From: VXYL01 sp963422285
GTDB taxonomy: Bacteria > Pseudomonadota > Gammaproteobacteria > Pseudomonadales > Azotimanducaceae
Assembly: GCA_963422285.2 (NCBI GenBank)
Contig: OY729419.2
Location: 1,860,001 to 1,924,000, forward strand
Reading direction: 5' to 3'
Length of the DNA: 64,000 nucleotides
Each line of letters starts with the position of its first letter. Position 1 is the stretch's first letter. A program made the translations under genes and the position numbers. Under the pieces are notes generated by a model. That model did no database searches, was not told where the DNA came from, and saw only the letters and a list, made by a program, of their open reading frames with translations. Shown piece by piece: positions 52,694-61,475 of the stretch.

Positions 52694-53295
52694 TTCGCCT
52701 CCTTGGCTTGGTCTTCGTTGGGGGAATATCGCGGAAACAGTTCCAGCGCATGTTCCTTGCCGTCCTTCGCTCGCAGCGTGATGCCGTTGCCGGCGACGGC
52801 CGCCAGAACGCGGCCGTCCGGCAACGCATCGCCCGGACGCAGTCGCGCCACAGCACCGTCCGGCTTGGTCAGCAGCACCGTGTCGCCAGCTGCTTCGACG
52901 ACCAAGCCAACATAGCCCAGCTTCTTGAGTTCCGGACTCAGCTTCGACTTGTCCTTCTCATCCTTGCTGCGTTTCTCGGCAGCGAGGCGTCCGTCGATCT
53001 CCCGCAGCGAGATGCCCCAACGCGTACTATTCAGGAAAGCGGTCGTATCCTCCGTCGCTGGCAGTTCCGGGGCGAGTTGGCCGAGGTCGAGAATGCCGCG
53101 CCCATCGCTGGCAGCGCCAGCTTCGGGGCCGCCTACGGGGACGATCCAGGCCAGCAGCACGGCGACGAGGGAGAAGGCAAGGAACCAGGCCAACGGCCCC
53201 CGGTAGCGGCGAAGCCACGCGGGCGGGTGAACAAGATCGGATTTCGGCATTCGGAGGCTCATGCTGTTGGCAAATTCATTGCGTTCGGAGGCCAT
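52690..53295 (-). CDS. gspC: type II secretion protein GspC-like (inner-membrane HR domain)
   Basis: A 201 aa protein with a short cytoplasmic N-terminus, one membrane helix (GPLAWFLAFSLVAVLLAWIV) and a C-terminal HR-type domain (GYVGLVVEAAGDTVLLTKPD, ARLRPGDALPDGRVLAAVAG). There is no PDZ domain. Position between gspM and gspD and the single HR-like domain fit GspC, which links the inner membrane to the secretin; PilP-like proteins are similar. The name rests mainly on context. Confidence 0.65.
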   Translation of the reverse strand: MASERNEFANSMSLRMPKSDLVHPPAWLRRYRGPLAWFLAFSLVAVLLAWIVPVGGPEAGAASDGRGILDLGQLAPELPATEDTTAFLNSTRWGISLREIDGRLAAEKRSKDEKDKSKLSPELKKLGYVGLVVEAAGDTVLLTKPDGAVARLRPGDALPDGRVLAAVAGNGITLRAKDGKEHALELFPRYSPNEDQAKEAK

Positions 53296-53310
53296 AACGA
53301 CTGCAAGGCA

Positions 53311-53907
53311 CTACTCGCTGTCGCGCTCCCGCGACCCGTCCAAGCCGATGAAGTAGGCGGACAGAACAAGCGTGACGCGGGAATTGCTGCGCCTGAGTTC
53401 CAACTGGTCGACGACGAGCTTCTTCGGATGGGTGGCGATGGCATGGATCAGCCGCCGCTCGCCACCTTCCCGGTACTCGCCGTTGAGCTGGGTCTGAACG
53501 CGCCAGACGCTGGGCAGGTTCGCTGCGGATTCGCTCAATCCCGAACGGATGCGGACGTTGCGGAAGCCCAAGTCCTGGATGATGCGGGACAGCGCGGCTT
53601 CCAGTTGCGCTTGGGCGAGGCCCTCGGTATCGGCCTGCCAGAACCGCTCGGCAAGTTCGCGGTGGGTCTCGCGCTCCGCCCCGAGCAGCTGCGCCCAGTC
53701 CGTCCGCGCAAGCGTGGCCTTGGCTCGTTCCAGCTTGACGGTACCGGCGATGTAGTCGTCGTGGACAGCCGTCAGGCGATCCGCTTGCACCAGCAGACCA
53801 AACAACACCAGGAGCCCGACGATAATCCAAGCCCCCAGCCGCAGTCTGGAGTTGTCCGCAAGTTCGCGCCTTGCGCGGACGAATGCCTGCTTCGCCGCGA
53901 CCTTCAT
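53311..53907 (-). CDS. gspM: type II secretion system protein GspM
   Basis: A 198 aa protein with an N-terminal membrane helix (LGAWIIVGLLVLFGLLVQAD) and a small periplasmic ferredoxin-like domain. GspM forms the inner-membrane platform with GspL. The start overlaps the gspL stop by ATGA. Assignment is based on length, topology and operon position. Confidence 0.75.
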   Translation of the reverse strand: MKVAAKQAFVRARRELADNSRLRLGAWIIVGLLVLFGLLVQADRLTAVHDDYIAGTVKLERAKATLARTDWAQLLGAERETHRELAERFWQADTEGLAQAQLEAALSRIIQDLGFRNVRIRSGLSESAANLPSVWRVQTQLNGEYREGGERRLIHAIATHPKKLVVDQLELRRSNSRVTLVLSAYFIGLDGSRERDSE

Positions 53908-54986
53908 GGCTGGACTCGCAACATGATCTCGATGCTGTCGGCGCCGCGGGCCGATTTCGCCCTCACCTGATCGAACATGGGCACGGCCTCAAGCGCCTTG
54001 ATGGAGGCGATAGGATCCAGAGACGGGTCCTGGACGATCACCGCCAGTTCGCGCTGCCGGTAGCTCCACTGCTGAAAGCGGGCGTTTTCGCTGGGGATGG
54101 CTTGATCCACCAAGGTCATCAAACGAGCCTGAGAGGGTTCGGCCAGGATGTCCGCCAACCTCCGGTCCAGGCGGCGCAAGCGCAGAAGCTCGGTGCGGGC
54201 CGCGAGCAGGGGACCGAGTTCAGCTTCCATGGCGGCGAATTCGGCTGCCGCGTTCCCGGCGCTCCGGTGAATTCTCCAGAGACGCGCTTCCTGCCAAACC
54301 GCGAAGACGGCAAGCGCCAGCAGGCAGGATGCGGTCAGCATCCTTTCGTTGGCTTCGAGCCACTCCTTGGGAGTGAGCGGCGCAGCCCACGGCTCGGCGC
54401 CCATGACGGCTTCGGCTGCATCCGGAACCATCGCCTGGTCAGGAACATCGCTGCCGAGACGGTGCAGGAACCGATCCCACTGGCGCAAGTCCGGAGGCTC
54501 GGGCAGCCAGAAGGAATCGCATAGAACGTTCCCGCGCCAATGCTGCAATTCGAAGCCATGGCGACAGCCTTGCAGGTGTACGCCGTCCGGCTTTCTCTGC
54601 AGGAGCACCGTCTCCGGCACGATTCGCAACCGGGCGGCTTGCAAGTCGGTCAGACCGAGCGTCTCTCCCTGGGGCCTGACGACGTCGGCATCCCAAAGCC
54701 ATATCATGGCCGTGTCGCCCGACCATACGCAGTAGTGCTCGGTACGTTCGAAGGGACTCCAGGCGGGGATCTGGAGTGACAGGGCGGCGCGACGCCTGCT
54801 TTTCGGCACGTTCGCGAAAGCCTCGCAGCGGTACATGCACAGGCCGCGACCTACGATCCATTGCGGATGCAGGGATTGGACATCCAGACGGGCAGCGCCA
54901 TCAGCCGTCTGGATGATGTTCGGGCTGCTGGAAAAGCGCCGTCGCAGGCTTGCGAAGAGCTCCTTCAGGCGTTCTTGCATCGTCAT
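53904..54986 (-). CDS. gspL: type II secretion system protein GspL
   Basis: A 360 aa bitopic protein. A cytoplasmic domain (IIQTADGAARLDVQSLHPQW onwards) that would contact the GspE ATPase, one membrane helix near residue 220 (MLTASCLLALAVFAVW), then a coiled periplasmic part. The gene overlaps gspK by 86 bases and gspM by 4. Divergent from E. coli GspL, so the assignment uses context and topology. Confidence 0.75.
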   Translation of the reverse strand: MTMQERLKELFASLRRRFSSSPNIIQTADGAARLDVQSLHPQWIVGRGLCMYRCEAFANVPKSRRRAALSLQIPAWSPFERTEHYCVWSGDTAMIWLWDADVVRPQGETLGLTDLQAARLRIVPETVLLQRKPDGVHLQGCRHGFELQHWRGNVLCDSFWLPEPPDLRQWDRFLHRLGSDVPDQAMVPDAAEAVMGAEPWAAPLTPKEWLEANERMLTASCLLALAVFAVWQEARLWRIHRSAGNAAAEFAAMEAELGPLLAARTELLRLRRLDRRLADILAEPSQARLMTLVDQAIPSENARFQQWSYRQRELAVIVQDPSLDPIASIKALEAVPMFDQVRAKSARGADSIEIMLRVQP

Positions 54987-55950
54987 CGATTACGGATTCC
55001 GTGTACTGGTAGTCCTTGCGCCAAGGCGCACCGTCCACATACGGGGTCAGCTGGATGCCGGCGAGCCAGCGCGCACCGCCAGGGTGCCAAGTCGAAATTC
55101 GGAGCAGGTCCGACGGGAGTATACGCAAATCCATCGGGTCGATGTCCAAATGCCTTCCCGTCAACTCGGCGATTTGATCGAGTGTCCTTATCGGCAGCCG
55201 CGCCCTCTCATCGAGCAGGCGCTGGACAACATGCTCGTGGCCGTCGATCAGGGCCGCGAGCAGCTCGGGATGCATGGTGTTGAAGTTCAAGCCGACGCCT
55301 TGGCGCATGGTGAGCAGGGGCCGCAATCGAAGCCATTGCGCGGGGGCGATGAGATCATCAAGGCCAAGCACCTTTCTGATTTCCAGAGGGCTCGCCATGA
55401 GCCAGTTCGGCGGCGGCGGCAATCCTCGCTGCACATAGTCGAAGCGCTCGGCGCCGTTCAACCTCGCTGTGCTGTCGGTGTCGATGTAGTCCTCGATTCG
55501 GCGCATGATCCGCGTGGCATCCGGCGACGGAATGCCAGCACGCTTGAGCGCCGCTCGATGCAGGAAGGTGTAGGGGGAGTTGGCCGGCGCCAAGCCGCTT
55601 TCGTCCCGAATCGAGAACCTCGTCTCGCCCAAGCCGGCGTAGACTTCCCCGGTAACGAATATCTCGCCATCGCCCCGGACCGGCAATTGTTCGCCGTCCT
55701 CCAGGAAATCGGCAAGACGCTGCTCTCCTTCCAGGATCAGGGCGCGGTGGTTCATGCGGCCGGTGGCCAGCAGGTAGATCAGCGTGGCTTCGGTGCTGCG
55801 ACGGTCCAGTTCCCGCTCAAAGGATTGCTTTGCCAGCGCCGCACGCGCGACATCAGCCTCGGCGACGCCCTGGATATAGGCCGCCAGCACCGCTAAGCCG
55901 GCGAGCACCCACAACGTCGCCACCAGAATGAAACCGCCAGCGGCGTTCAA
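54901..55950 (-). CDS. gspK: type II secretion minor pseudopilin GspK
   Basis: A 349 aa protein. The N-terminus AAGGFILVATLWVLAGLAVL is the pseudopilin cleavage site and helix; the lack of the usual Glu5 is typical for GspK. It contains ESGLAPANSPYTFLHRAALK (the inserted helical domain) and NFNTMHPELLAALIDG. The start is TTG at 55950, overlapping the gspJ stop. GspK sits at the tip of the pseudopilus. Confidence 0.85.
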   Translation of the reverse strand: MNAAGGFILVATLWVLAGLAVLAAYIQGVAEADVARAALAKQSFERELDRRSTEATLIYLLATGRMNHRALILEGEQRLADFLEDGEQLPVRGDGEIFVTGEVYAGLGETRFSIRDESGLAPANSPYTFLHRAALKRAGIPSPDATRIMRRIEDYIDTDSTARLNGAERFDYVQRGLPPPPNWLMASPLEIRKVLGLDDLIAPAQWLRLRPLLTMRQGVGLNFNTMHPELLAALIDGHEHVVQRLLDERARLPIRTLDQIAELTGRHLDIDPMDLRILPSDLLRISTWHPGGARWLAGIQLTPYVDGAPWRKDYQYTESVIDDDARTPEGALRKPATALFQQPEHHPDG

Positions 55951-56579
55951 TCGAACTCCCGGTAGTTGAGGACCGGATCGGGGAACAGGTCGAGGTGGGC
56001 AAGCCACACCGTTCGATCCGATGCCGAGATCAGCCGCACCATGCGGGGAATGCGTCCACGTGATTCCCGGGACGGCCAAGTCTCGTGCCAGCGTCCCGAT
56101 TCGTCCGCGTACTGGAACGACAGGCTTTCGCCAGTCGACGGTCGCAGCGTCCATCCGACAGCCGCGTTCGATGATACGCCCGCCTCCTCGTAGCGCACGA
56201 AGCCGGATGCGCCTTCTGTCTCGACGGCCCAGCGCACGTCGACAGGCATGCCGGAGGGCGCGACGAGCGGCTGGATCGTGATGCCGCGAAACGAAGACGA
56301 ATCGCCTCGGAACTGCCTGTCCGGCTGCCGATATGGCACCATGCCCCGCACCGTGAAGGCGAACCAGTGCTGCCGGAGCATCGCCTGCATCGACTCGCGC
56401 TGGACGCGCTGGACGGTTTCGTATCGACCGAGAAAGAAGCCGACGCCCTGAACGAGCAGCGTACCGAGCAGCGAGACGAGCACGAGGACGACGAGCAGTT
56501 CGAGCAGGGTGAGGCCCTGGTGCGACCTTCCCATCGCGCCGCTGCGGCTAATCGAGAGCCGGCCACCGGACCTGTTCAT
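55947..56579 (-). CDS. gspJ: type II secretion minor pseudopilin GspJ
   Basis: A 210 aa minor pseudopilin. The prepilin site SHQG-LTLLELLVVLVLVS with Glu5 marks the class III signal; it lies about 24 residues behind the ATG at 56579. It contains GGRLSISRSGAMGRS before the site and VRYEEAGVSSNAAVGWTL in the globular part. It overlaps gspI. Confidence 0.85.
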   Translation of the reverse strand: MNRSGGRLSISRSGAMGRSHQGLTLLELLVVLVLVSLLGTLLVQGVGFFLGRYETVQRVQRESMQAMLRQHWFAFTVRGMVPYRQPDRQFRGDSSSFRGITIQPLVAPSGMPVDVRWAVETEGASGFVRYEEAGVSSNAAVGWTLRPSTGESLSFQYADESGRWHETWPSRESRGRIPRMVRLISASDRTVWLAHLDLFPDPVLNYREFD

Positions 56580-57003
56580 GGCCCACCAGCCGCATTCGAT
56601 AGGTGCCCGCCTGGCCTCCATCGCGGCTCATTCGGAACTCGACCTCGTACAGACCGACTTCATGGTAGCCGCGATATCCTTGTGCCGTTTGGCTCTGGCG
56701 CACCGGCTCCAAGAGGCGCGACGACCAAGCGATGTTGAAGCCGTCCAGTTCAAACTGCCCCGAGGATTCTTCGCCCGGATTGAGGGCCGATAGATATTCG
56801 ATGGCGCGATATGCCGCCGGCAGCTGTCGGGAGACATCCTGGACGCGGCCTAGCGCGATGAGGTTGCTGTTGAAGAGCGCGTAGAGGGCCATGCTGGAGG
56901 CAGCGAAGATGGCCATCGCGACGACGGTTTCCAGCAGGGTGAAGCCGCCGGGATGCCGGTGCCGAGGGCGGCGCAGCGGGGTTGGGGCGACGGCGCTAGG
57001 CAT
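56548..57003 (-). CDS. gspI: type II secretion minor pseudopilin GspI
   Basis: A 151 aa minor pseudopilin with HPGG-FTLLETVVAMAIFAAS as prepilin cleavage site and helix (Glu5 present). The start overlaps the end of gspH. Spacing and order (H-I-J-K) are canonical. Confidence 0.88.
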   Translation of the reverse strand: MPSAVAPTPLRRPRHRHPGGFTLLETVVAMAIFAASSMALYALFNSNLIALGRVQDVSRQLPAAYRAIEYLSALNPGEESSGQFELDGFNIAWSSRLLEPVRQSQTAQGYRGYHEVGLYEVEFRMSRDGGQAGTYRMRLVGHEQVRWPALD

Positions 57004-57427
57004 CGGCGTCTACGCGGCAGTAGGGCGGCGCGAGATCGATGCGCACCGGCGGCGCGTCGGCATGCAGCAGCGTCACCGTGCCGCCTAGGCAAACGCCGCT
57101 GGCGCGCACCAGGATGGGCTTGTCCACGCGCACCTGCCAGCCTGCGGGGATGTCGAGAAGATAGGGCTGGTAGTTCTCGCCGGGAGGGGCGGATGCCGGC
57201 GCCGCCAGCTCGCCGTCCGTGCCGAAAACGATATAGTCCCGCCCTTGCTGCATGGCCTCGCGGCCGAGGGCGGCGAACTGGTCGAGGATGCGGTCGCGCT
57301 CGGTTTTGCGCACGACGCTGTCGTAGAGCCGCTCCAGATTGGGCAGGGCGACCGCGGCAAGCAGGCCGACCAGGGCGAGGACGACCACGAGTTCGATGAG
57401 GGTGAAGCCGGTAGTGGGCTTGGACAT
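56996..57427 (-). CDS. gspH: type II secretion pseudopilin GspH
   Basis: A 143 aa minor pseudopilin: MSKPTTG-FTLIELVVVLAL gives a near-terminal prepilin site with Glu5. The globular part contains DQFAALGREAMQQGRDYIVF and AGWQVRVDKPILVRASG. It is separated from gspG by a decayed retropepsin gene, unlike other gsp operons. Confidence 0.88.
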   Translation of the reverse strand: MSKPTTGFTLIELVVVLALVGLLAAVALPNLERLYDSVVRKTERDRILDQFAALGREAMQQGRDYIVFGTDGELAAPASAPPGENYQPYLLDIPAGWQVRVDKPILVRASGVCLGGTVTLLHADAPPVRIDLAPPYCRVDADA

Positions 57428-57461
57428 CCGTACGGTTCCTTCCCACGGGCTGGCTGGGCAG

Positions 57462-57881
57462 CTAGTTGCTGAGGATGTAGCGGTCGCCGAAGAGAGTCGG
57501 ATGGAAGCCCGCCAGCATATCCATGCCGAGCAGGACATCGAAGTTGCGCGGCTGGGACTTGAGCAAGGAATACTTGCAGCGGATTCTTCCCGCGCGAGAA
57601 CACCAACCGACGGGCTCCAGTGCCGTGGACGCCCGCGCCAATTGGCACCTCGATGCCCAGGCGACACATCGGCATCTTCTCCGTTCCATGCACACCCGCG
57701 AGCCGTTTCCAGCCGGATGGCTCCACCTTCAACGCATCGACCACATTCCTCGACACCAACGTGATAGAGGCCCCGTATCCAGCAAACCGGTGAAGGAGAC
57801 CGCACCATCGTCCGGAGGACTCTCCAGATCAATGCTACTCCCTGCGACCGGGAATGCAACGAACTGCCCGCGCTCCGGCTA
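57462..57881 (-). pseudogene. retropepsin-like aspartic protease, two frameshifts
   Basis: Between gspG and gspH the minus strand reads FVAFPVAGSSIDLESPPDDG, then SFTGLLDTG (active-site loop). A frame change leads to SITLVSRNVVDALKVEPSG and MCRLGIEVPIGAG. A second change leads to NFDVLLGMDMLAGFHPTLFG and DRYILSN with stop at 57462-57464. DTGAS-type loop, RLGIEV and LGMDML are the standard retropepsin-like motifs. It starts in the gspG stop codon region and has no start codon of its own that I can identify with confidence. Confidence 0.75.
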
Positions 57882-58355
57882 GCCCGTCTGCCGTTGCGGC
57901 AGATAGCCGATGTCGGCGTTGTCGTCTTCGCCGCCGGCGGTCTTGTCCGCGCCGTAGGAGTAGAGCGCGAAGCCTTGCAGGGTGTCGGCGGGGAACTCGT
58001 ACCGGTAGGGAGTGCGCCAGGGGTCCAGGGGCACTTCGTCGCCGAGGTAGGGGCCGTGCCAGTAGTCGGCGATATCGGGCGGCGGCGCCATCAGCGCCGC
58101 CAAGCCCTGGGCCGTGGTGGGATACGCGCCGACATCCAGCCGGTAGGTTTGGAGGGCACCGCTCAGCATCTTGATCTGGGTGTTCGCCGTCTCCACCTTG
58201 GCGAGATCCGCTCGCGCCATCAGGCGCGGCCCGACGAGGCCCGCCAACAGGCCGATGATGACCAGCACCACCATCAACTCGATCAGGCTGAAGCCCCGAG
58301 CGTCGGGCCGGGGCACCGCAGCACGTTCGGCGGCACGTTCAAATGACGGTTTCAT
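57879..58355 (-). CDS. gspG: type II secretion major pseudopilin GspG
   Basis: A 158 aa major pseudopilin. ARG-FSLIELMVVLVIIGLL is the prepilin cleavage site and helix with Glu5. QTYRLDVGAYPTTAQGLAAL and DPWRTPYRYEFPADT are GspG hallmarks; the C-terminal GGEDDNADIGY matches the calcium-binding region. About 21 residues precede the cleavage site. The start is inside the gspF stop region. Confidence 0.95.
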   Translation of the reverse strand: MKPSFERAAERAAVPRPDARGFSLIELMVVLVIIGLLAGLVGPRLMARADLAKVETANTQIKMLSGALQTYRLDVGAYPTTAQGLAALMAPPPDIADYWHGPYLGDEVPLDPWRTPYRYEFPADTLQGFALYSYGADKTAGGEDDNADIGYLPQRQTG

Positions 58356-59532
58356 TAACGCTCGTGATGGCCAGGATCAGGCCAACCATGATGACGCCAA
58401 GCACACCGCCGATCAACAGGATGGCCAGCGGTTCGATGAGGGCGAGCACGCGCTTCATGCGCCGGGCGCTGTTCTCCTCGTAGAGCGCCGCCAGCGCCCG
58501 CATCATCTGCGCGAGCTGGCCGGACTGCTCGCCGACGCGAACCAGGTTGTAGCCGGTGGGAGTGAGGCCGGCCTGCTTTTCGAGCGCCGCGGACAGGGCG
58601 CTGCCGCCTTTCACGTCGGCCAAGGCGCGCTCCAGCATGGCCTTGCGGCGCGAGATGCGCACGCCGCGCGCGGCGAGGCCGAGGGCATCCATCAGATCGA
58701 CGCGACTGGACAGCATGGCGCCCATCACGGACGCCCACTTGGCGGTGTCCGCCTCGGAGAACCAAGTGCCCAGCACCGGCAGCGTCGCCAGCGCGTCGAT
58801 CAAGCGCGCGCGCGCGCGCTTGCGCTGCAGCAGGGTGGCGAGGATCAGCGCCATGGCGGCGACCGACCCGGCGAGCAGCCAAGTGTTGTCGTTGAACCAG
58901 ACGCCGCTGCGCAGCACCGCCTCGGCGAGCAAGGGCAGGTCGTTGGCCTCGTCCAGGAGGTTGGCGAAGTTCGGCACCACGAAGACGAACACCAGCAGCA
59001 CCGCGGCGATGCCGGAGACCACCAGGATGGCCGGATAGGTCAGCGCGCTGCGGATGTCCGCGGCGACGCGCTGGTCGTACTGCATCTGCGCCACCGCCTC
59101 GCGCAAGGACTGGGGCAGGCGGCCGCTCATCTCGCCGGCTTCCGCAAGCTGGTAGACGTAGTCCGGCAGCGGCAAGTCGCTGCCGCGCAGGGCTTGCAGG
59201 AAGCTCTGGCCGCGCATGAGGTCCCTGGCGAAGGCGTCAAAGGCGCCGGCCAGGGCCGGGTGGTAGCTGCCGCGGCTCTGCGCGACGATGGCGTCGCTCA
59301 AGGAAACGCCGGATTCCAGCAGCGTGGCCAGTTCGTGGAAGGCGACGACGACATCGCCAGCGCGCAGCCGACGCTGGAATGCGGGCAGCGCCGATGGACG
59401 ATGTTCGCTGACGTCCACCACGGTGTGGCCGTCGCGGCCGAGCCGGCGCACCAGCTCGGTAGGCGATTGCGCTTCCAGCCGGCCCTTGATCGCCTGGCCG
59501 CGGGCGTCGACGGCTTCGTAGTCGTATTCCAT
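58339..59532 (-). CDS. gspF: type II secretion inner-membrane platform protein GspF
   Basis: A 397 aa polytopic protein with two homologous halves. N-terminus MEYDYEAVDARGQAIKGRLE; first half GDVVVAFHELATLLESGVSL and membrane helix ILVVSGIAAVLLVFVFVVPN; second half WASVMGAMLSSRVDLMDALG and final helix LAILLIGGVLGVIMVGLILA. It lies 5 bases after gspE. Confidence 0.95.
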   Translation of the reverse strand: MEYDYEAVDARGQAIKGRLEAQSPTELVRRLGRDGHTVVDVSEHRPSALPAFQRRLRAGDVVVAFHELATLLESGVSLSDAIVAQSRGSYHPALAGAFDAFARDLMRGQSFLQALRGSDLPLPDYVYQLAEAGEMSGRLPQSLREAVAQMQYDQRVAADIRSALTYPAILVVSGIAAVLLVFVFVVPNFANLLDEANDLPLLAEAVLRSGVWFNDNTWLLAGSVAAMALILATLLQRKRARARLIDALATLPVLGTWFSEADTAKWASVMGAMLSSRVDLMDALGLAARGVRISRRKAMLERALADVKGGSALSAALEKQAGLTPTGYNLVRVGEQSGQLAQMMRALAALYEENSARRMKRVLALIEPLAILLIGGVLGVIMVGLILAITSVNETVI

Positions 59533-59537
59533 CGGTC

Positions 59538-61232
59538 TCAAGCCCCGTTCGCCACTCCTTCGCCGAGTTCGCCGTCCAGCGTCAGGCGGATTACCTCCTC
59601 CGCCGTGGTCCTGCCTTGGGACGCTTTGACGAGGCCGTCCTGCAACAGCGTGCGGTGGCCTTGCTGGTCGTGGGCGAAATGCTTGATCTCGTTCAGGTTG
59701 GCGCCGGAGACGATCCTGTTCTGCAACTCGTCGGTCATGGGCACCAGCTCGTAGATGCCCATGCGGCCGCGGAACCCGGTGTGCTGACAAGCGCCGCAGC
59801 CTTCTGTTCGCAGCCAGCGGGCACCCAGCAGTTCCCTGGGCACATCGGCGAGCAGGTCCATGGCCAAGGACGACGGTTCCGCCGGCGTCGCGCAGCGCGG
59901 GCAGGCGCGGCGCACCAGCCGCTGCGCCTGGACGCCACGGGTAGGCGCGGCCACCAGAAACGGTTCGACGCCCATGTCCACCAGACGGATGAAGCTGGAA
60001 ACCGCGTCGTTGGTATGCACCGTGGACATCACCACATGACCAGTAAGCGCCGAGCGGATGGCGATGTCGGCGGTTTCGAGATCGCGGATCTCGCCGATCA
60101 TGATGACGTCCGGGTCCTGGCGCAGAATGTGCCGCAGGGCGCGGGCGAAGGTGTAGCCGATCTCGGCGTGGACCTGGATCTGGGTGATGCGCGGCATCTG
60201 GTATTCGATGGGATCTTCCACGGTGATGATCTTCTGGACGCCGTCGTCGATCTCCTCCAGGGCACCGGCCAGGGTGGTGGACTTGCCCGAGCCGGTAGGG
60301 CCGGTGACCAGCACGATGCCGTTGCTGGCATGCAGCCAGCCGCGGAACATCTGCAAGTGGTCCGGCTCCATGCCCAGGTTGGCCAGCGCCAAGTCGCCCC
60401 GCTCCTGAGCCAGCAGGCGCAGCACGATGGATTCGCCGAAGGCACAGGGCACGGTGGAGACGCGAATGTCCATCTCCTTGCCGGCGATGCGCTCGGTGAT
60501 GCGCCCGTCCTGGGGCAGCCGGCGCTCGGCGATATCGATGCCACTGATGAGCTTGATGCGCGATGCCACCGCGGCAAAGCGCTCGATGGGCTGGGTCAAT
60601 CGAGTGTGCAGGACGCCGTCGACGCGCATCCGCACGGCGAACAGCTCCTCGGCCGGCTCCACATGGATGTCGGATGCTTCCAGGTCCACCGCTTGGGCGA
60701 GCAGATTGCTCACCAAGGCGATGATGGGCGCCTCCTCGGCCAGCTCCCGCAGCTGGCGGGCGTCGTCGCCGGAGAACAGCGTCTCCATGGCCCGCTCCTT
60801 GCGCACGGCTTCCAGCAGCCGGTCGAGCTGATGGTCGGCCGCCAAGTGGAAGGTCACCGGCTCGCCCGGATAGAAGTAGCCCAGGGTTTCCAGCAGGGCG
60901 CGGTCCTGGATGTCTCGGGCGATGCAGCACAGCTCGTCGCCCCGCCGCCACAGCAGCACGGCATTGTCCAGGAACCAGTCCAGCTTGATGGGCGACTCGG
61001 CCATGAAGCGGTAGACGGCGAGATTCTCCGGCAGTTCGTCGCCGCGGCGCAGATAAACGACGCCGAGCTGCTCGGAGATCGTTTGCAGCAGCACGTCTTC
61101 GGACAGGGCGCCGATGCCCACCAGCAAGGCGCCAAGGTTGCCTCCGGCCGTCGCCTGGATGTGCTGGGCCTTCTCCAGATCCGCCTGCACGACGGCCTTT
61201 CGTTCGAGCAGCATGTCGCCAAGGGATTTCAT
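59538..61232 (-). CDS. gspE: type II secretion ATPase GspE
   Basis: A 564 aa hexameric ATPase that powers pseudopilus assembly. N-terminal domain (SLGDMLLERKAVVQADLEKA), then Walker A VTGPTGSGKSTTLAGAL, Asp box ITVEDPIEYQMP, Walker B DVIMIGEIRDLETADIA, His box ALTGHVVMSTVHTNDA and the C4 zinc module CPRC...CGACQHTGFRGR. First gene of the gsp operon. The ATG at 61232 (MKSLGDM) is preferred; an ATG six codons upstream is possible. No good promoter was found in the 230 bases upstream. Confidence 0.95.
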   Translation of the reverse strand: MKSLGDMLLERKAVVQADLEKAQHIQATAGGNLGALLVGIGALSEDVLLQTISEQLGVVYLRRGDELPENLAVYRFMAESPIKLDWFLDNAVLLWRRGDELCCIARDIQDRALLETLGYFYPGEPVTFHLAADHQLDRLLEAVRKERAMETLFSGDDARQLRELAEEAPIIALVSNLLAQAVDLEASDIHVEPAEELFAVRMRVDGVLHTRLTQPIERFAAVASRIKLISGIDIAERRLPQDGRITERIAGKEMDIRVSTVPCAFGESIVLRLLAQERGDLALANLGMEPDHLQMFRGWLHASNGIVLVTGPTGSGKSTTLAGALEEIDDGVQKIITVEDPIEYQMPRITQIQVHAEIGYTFARALRHILRQDPDVIMIGEIRDLETADIAIRSALTGHVVMSTVHTNDAVSSFIRLVDMGVEPFLVAAPTRGVQAQRLVRRACPRCATPAEPSSLAMDLLADVPRELLGARWLRTEGCGACQHTGFRGRMGIYELVPMTDELQNRIVSGANLNEIKHFAHDQQGHRTLLQDGLVKASQGRTTAEEVIRLTLDGELGEGVANGA

Positions 61233-61475
61233 AGCCGGATCATACTGCAACCAGGGCGCATAGCAGAAGTTTCGTCGCAGCGATCGGGCGAATTTCCTAC
61301 GCGAAATTCAGCGTTCTCCCATTTCTAGCCGCTTGGCCGGCGTCCGAAAATACGGCCATGGCAGCACAGCGGCACGACTCCCTTGCGGAAGCCCGCCCTC
61401 GCTCGACGTGCCGGCGCAAGGGGCGTGGCCGTGCTAGAGTCGCACCGTCGCTCCGACATTCGCAATCCTGGGGGC

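Noticed and set aside
58801..58820. Perfect alternating palindrome CAAGCGCGCGCGCGCGCTTG.
   Set aside because: It lies inside gspF and encodes an Arg-Ala-rich loop (KRARARL); a composition effect rather than a regulatory element, although it could form Z-DNA.
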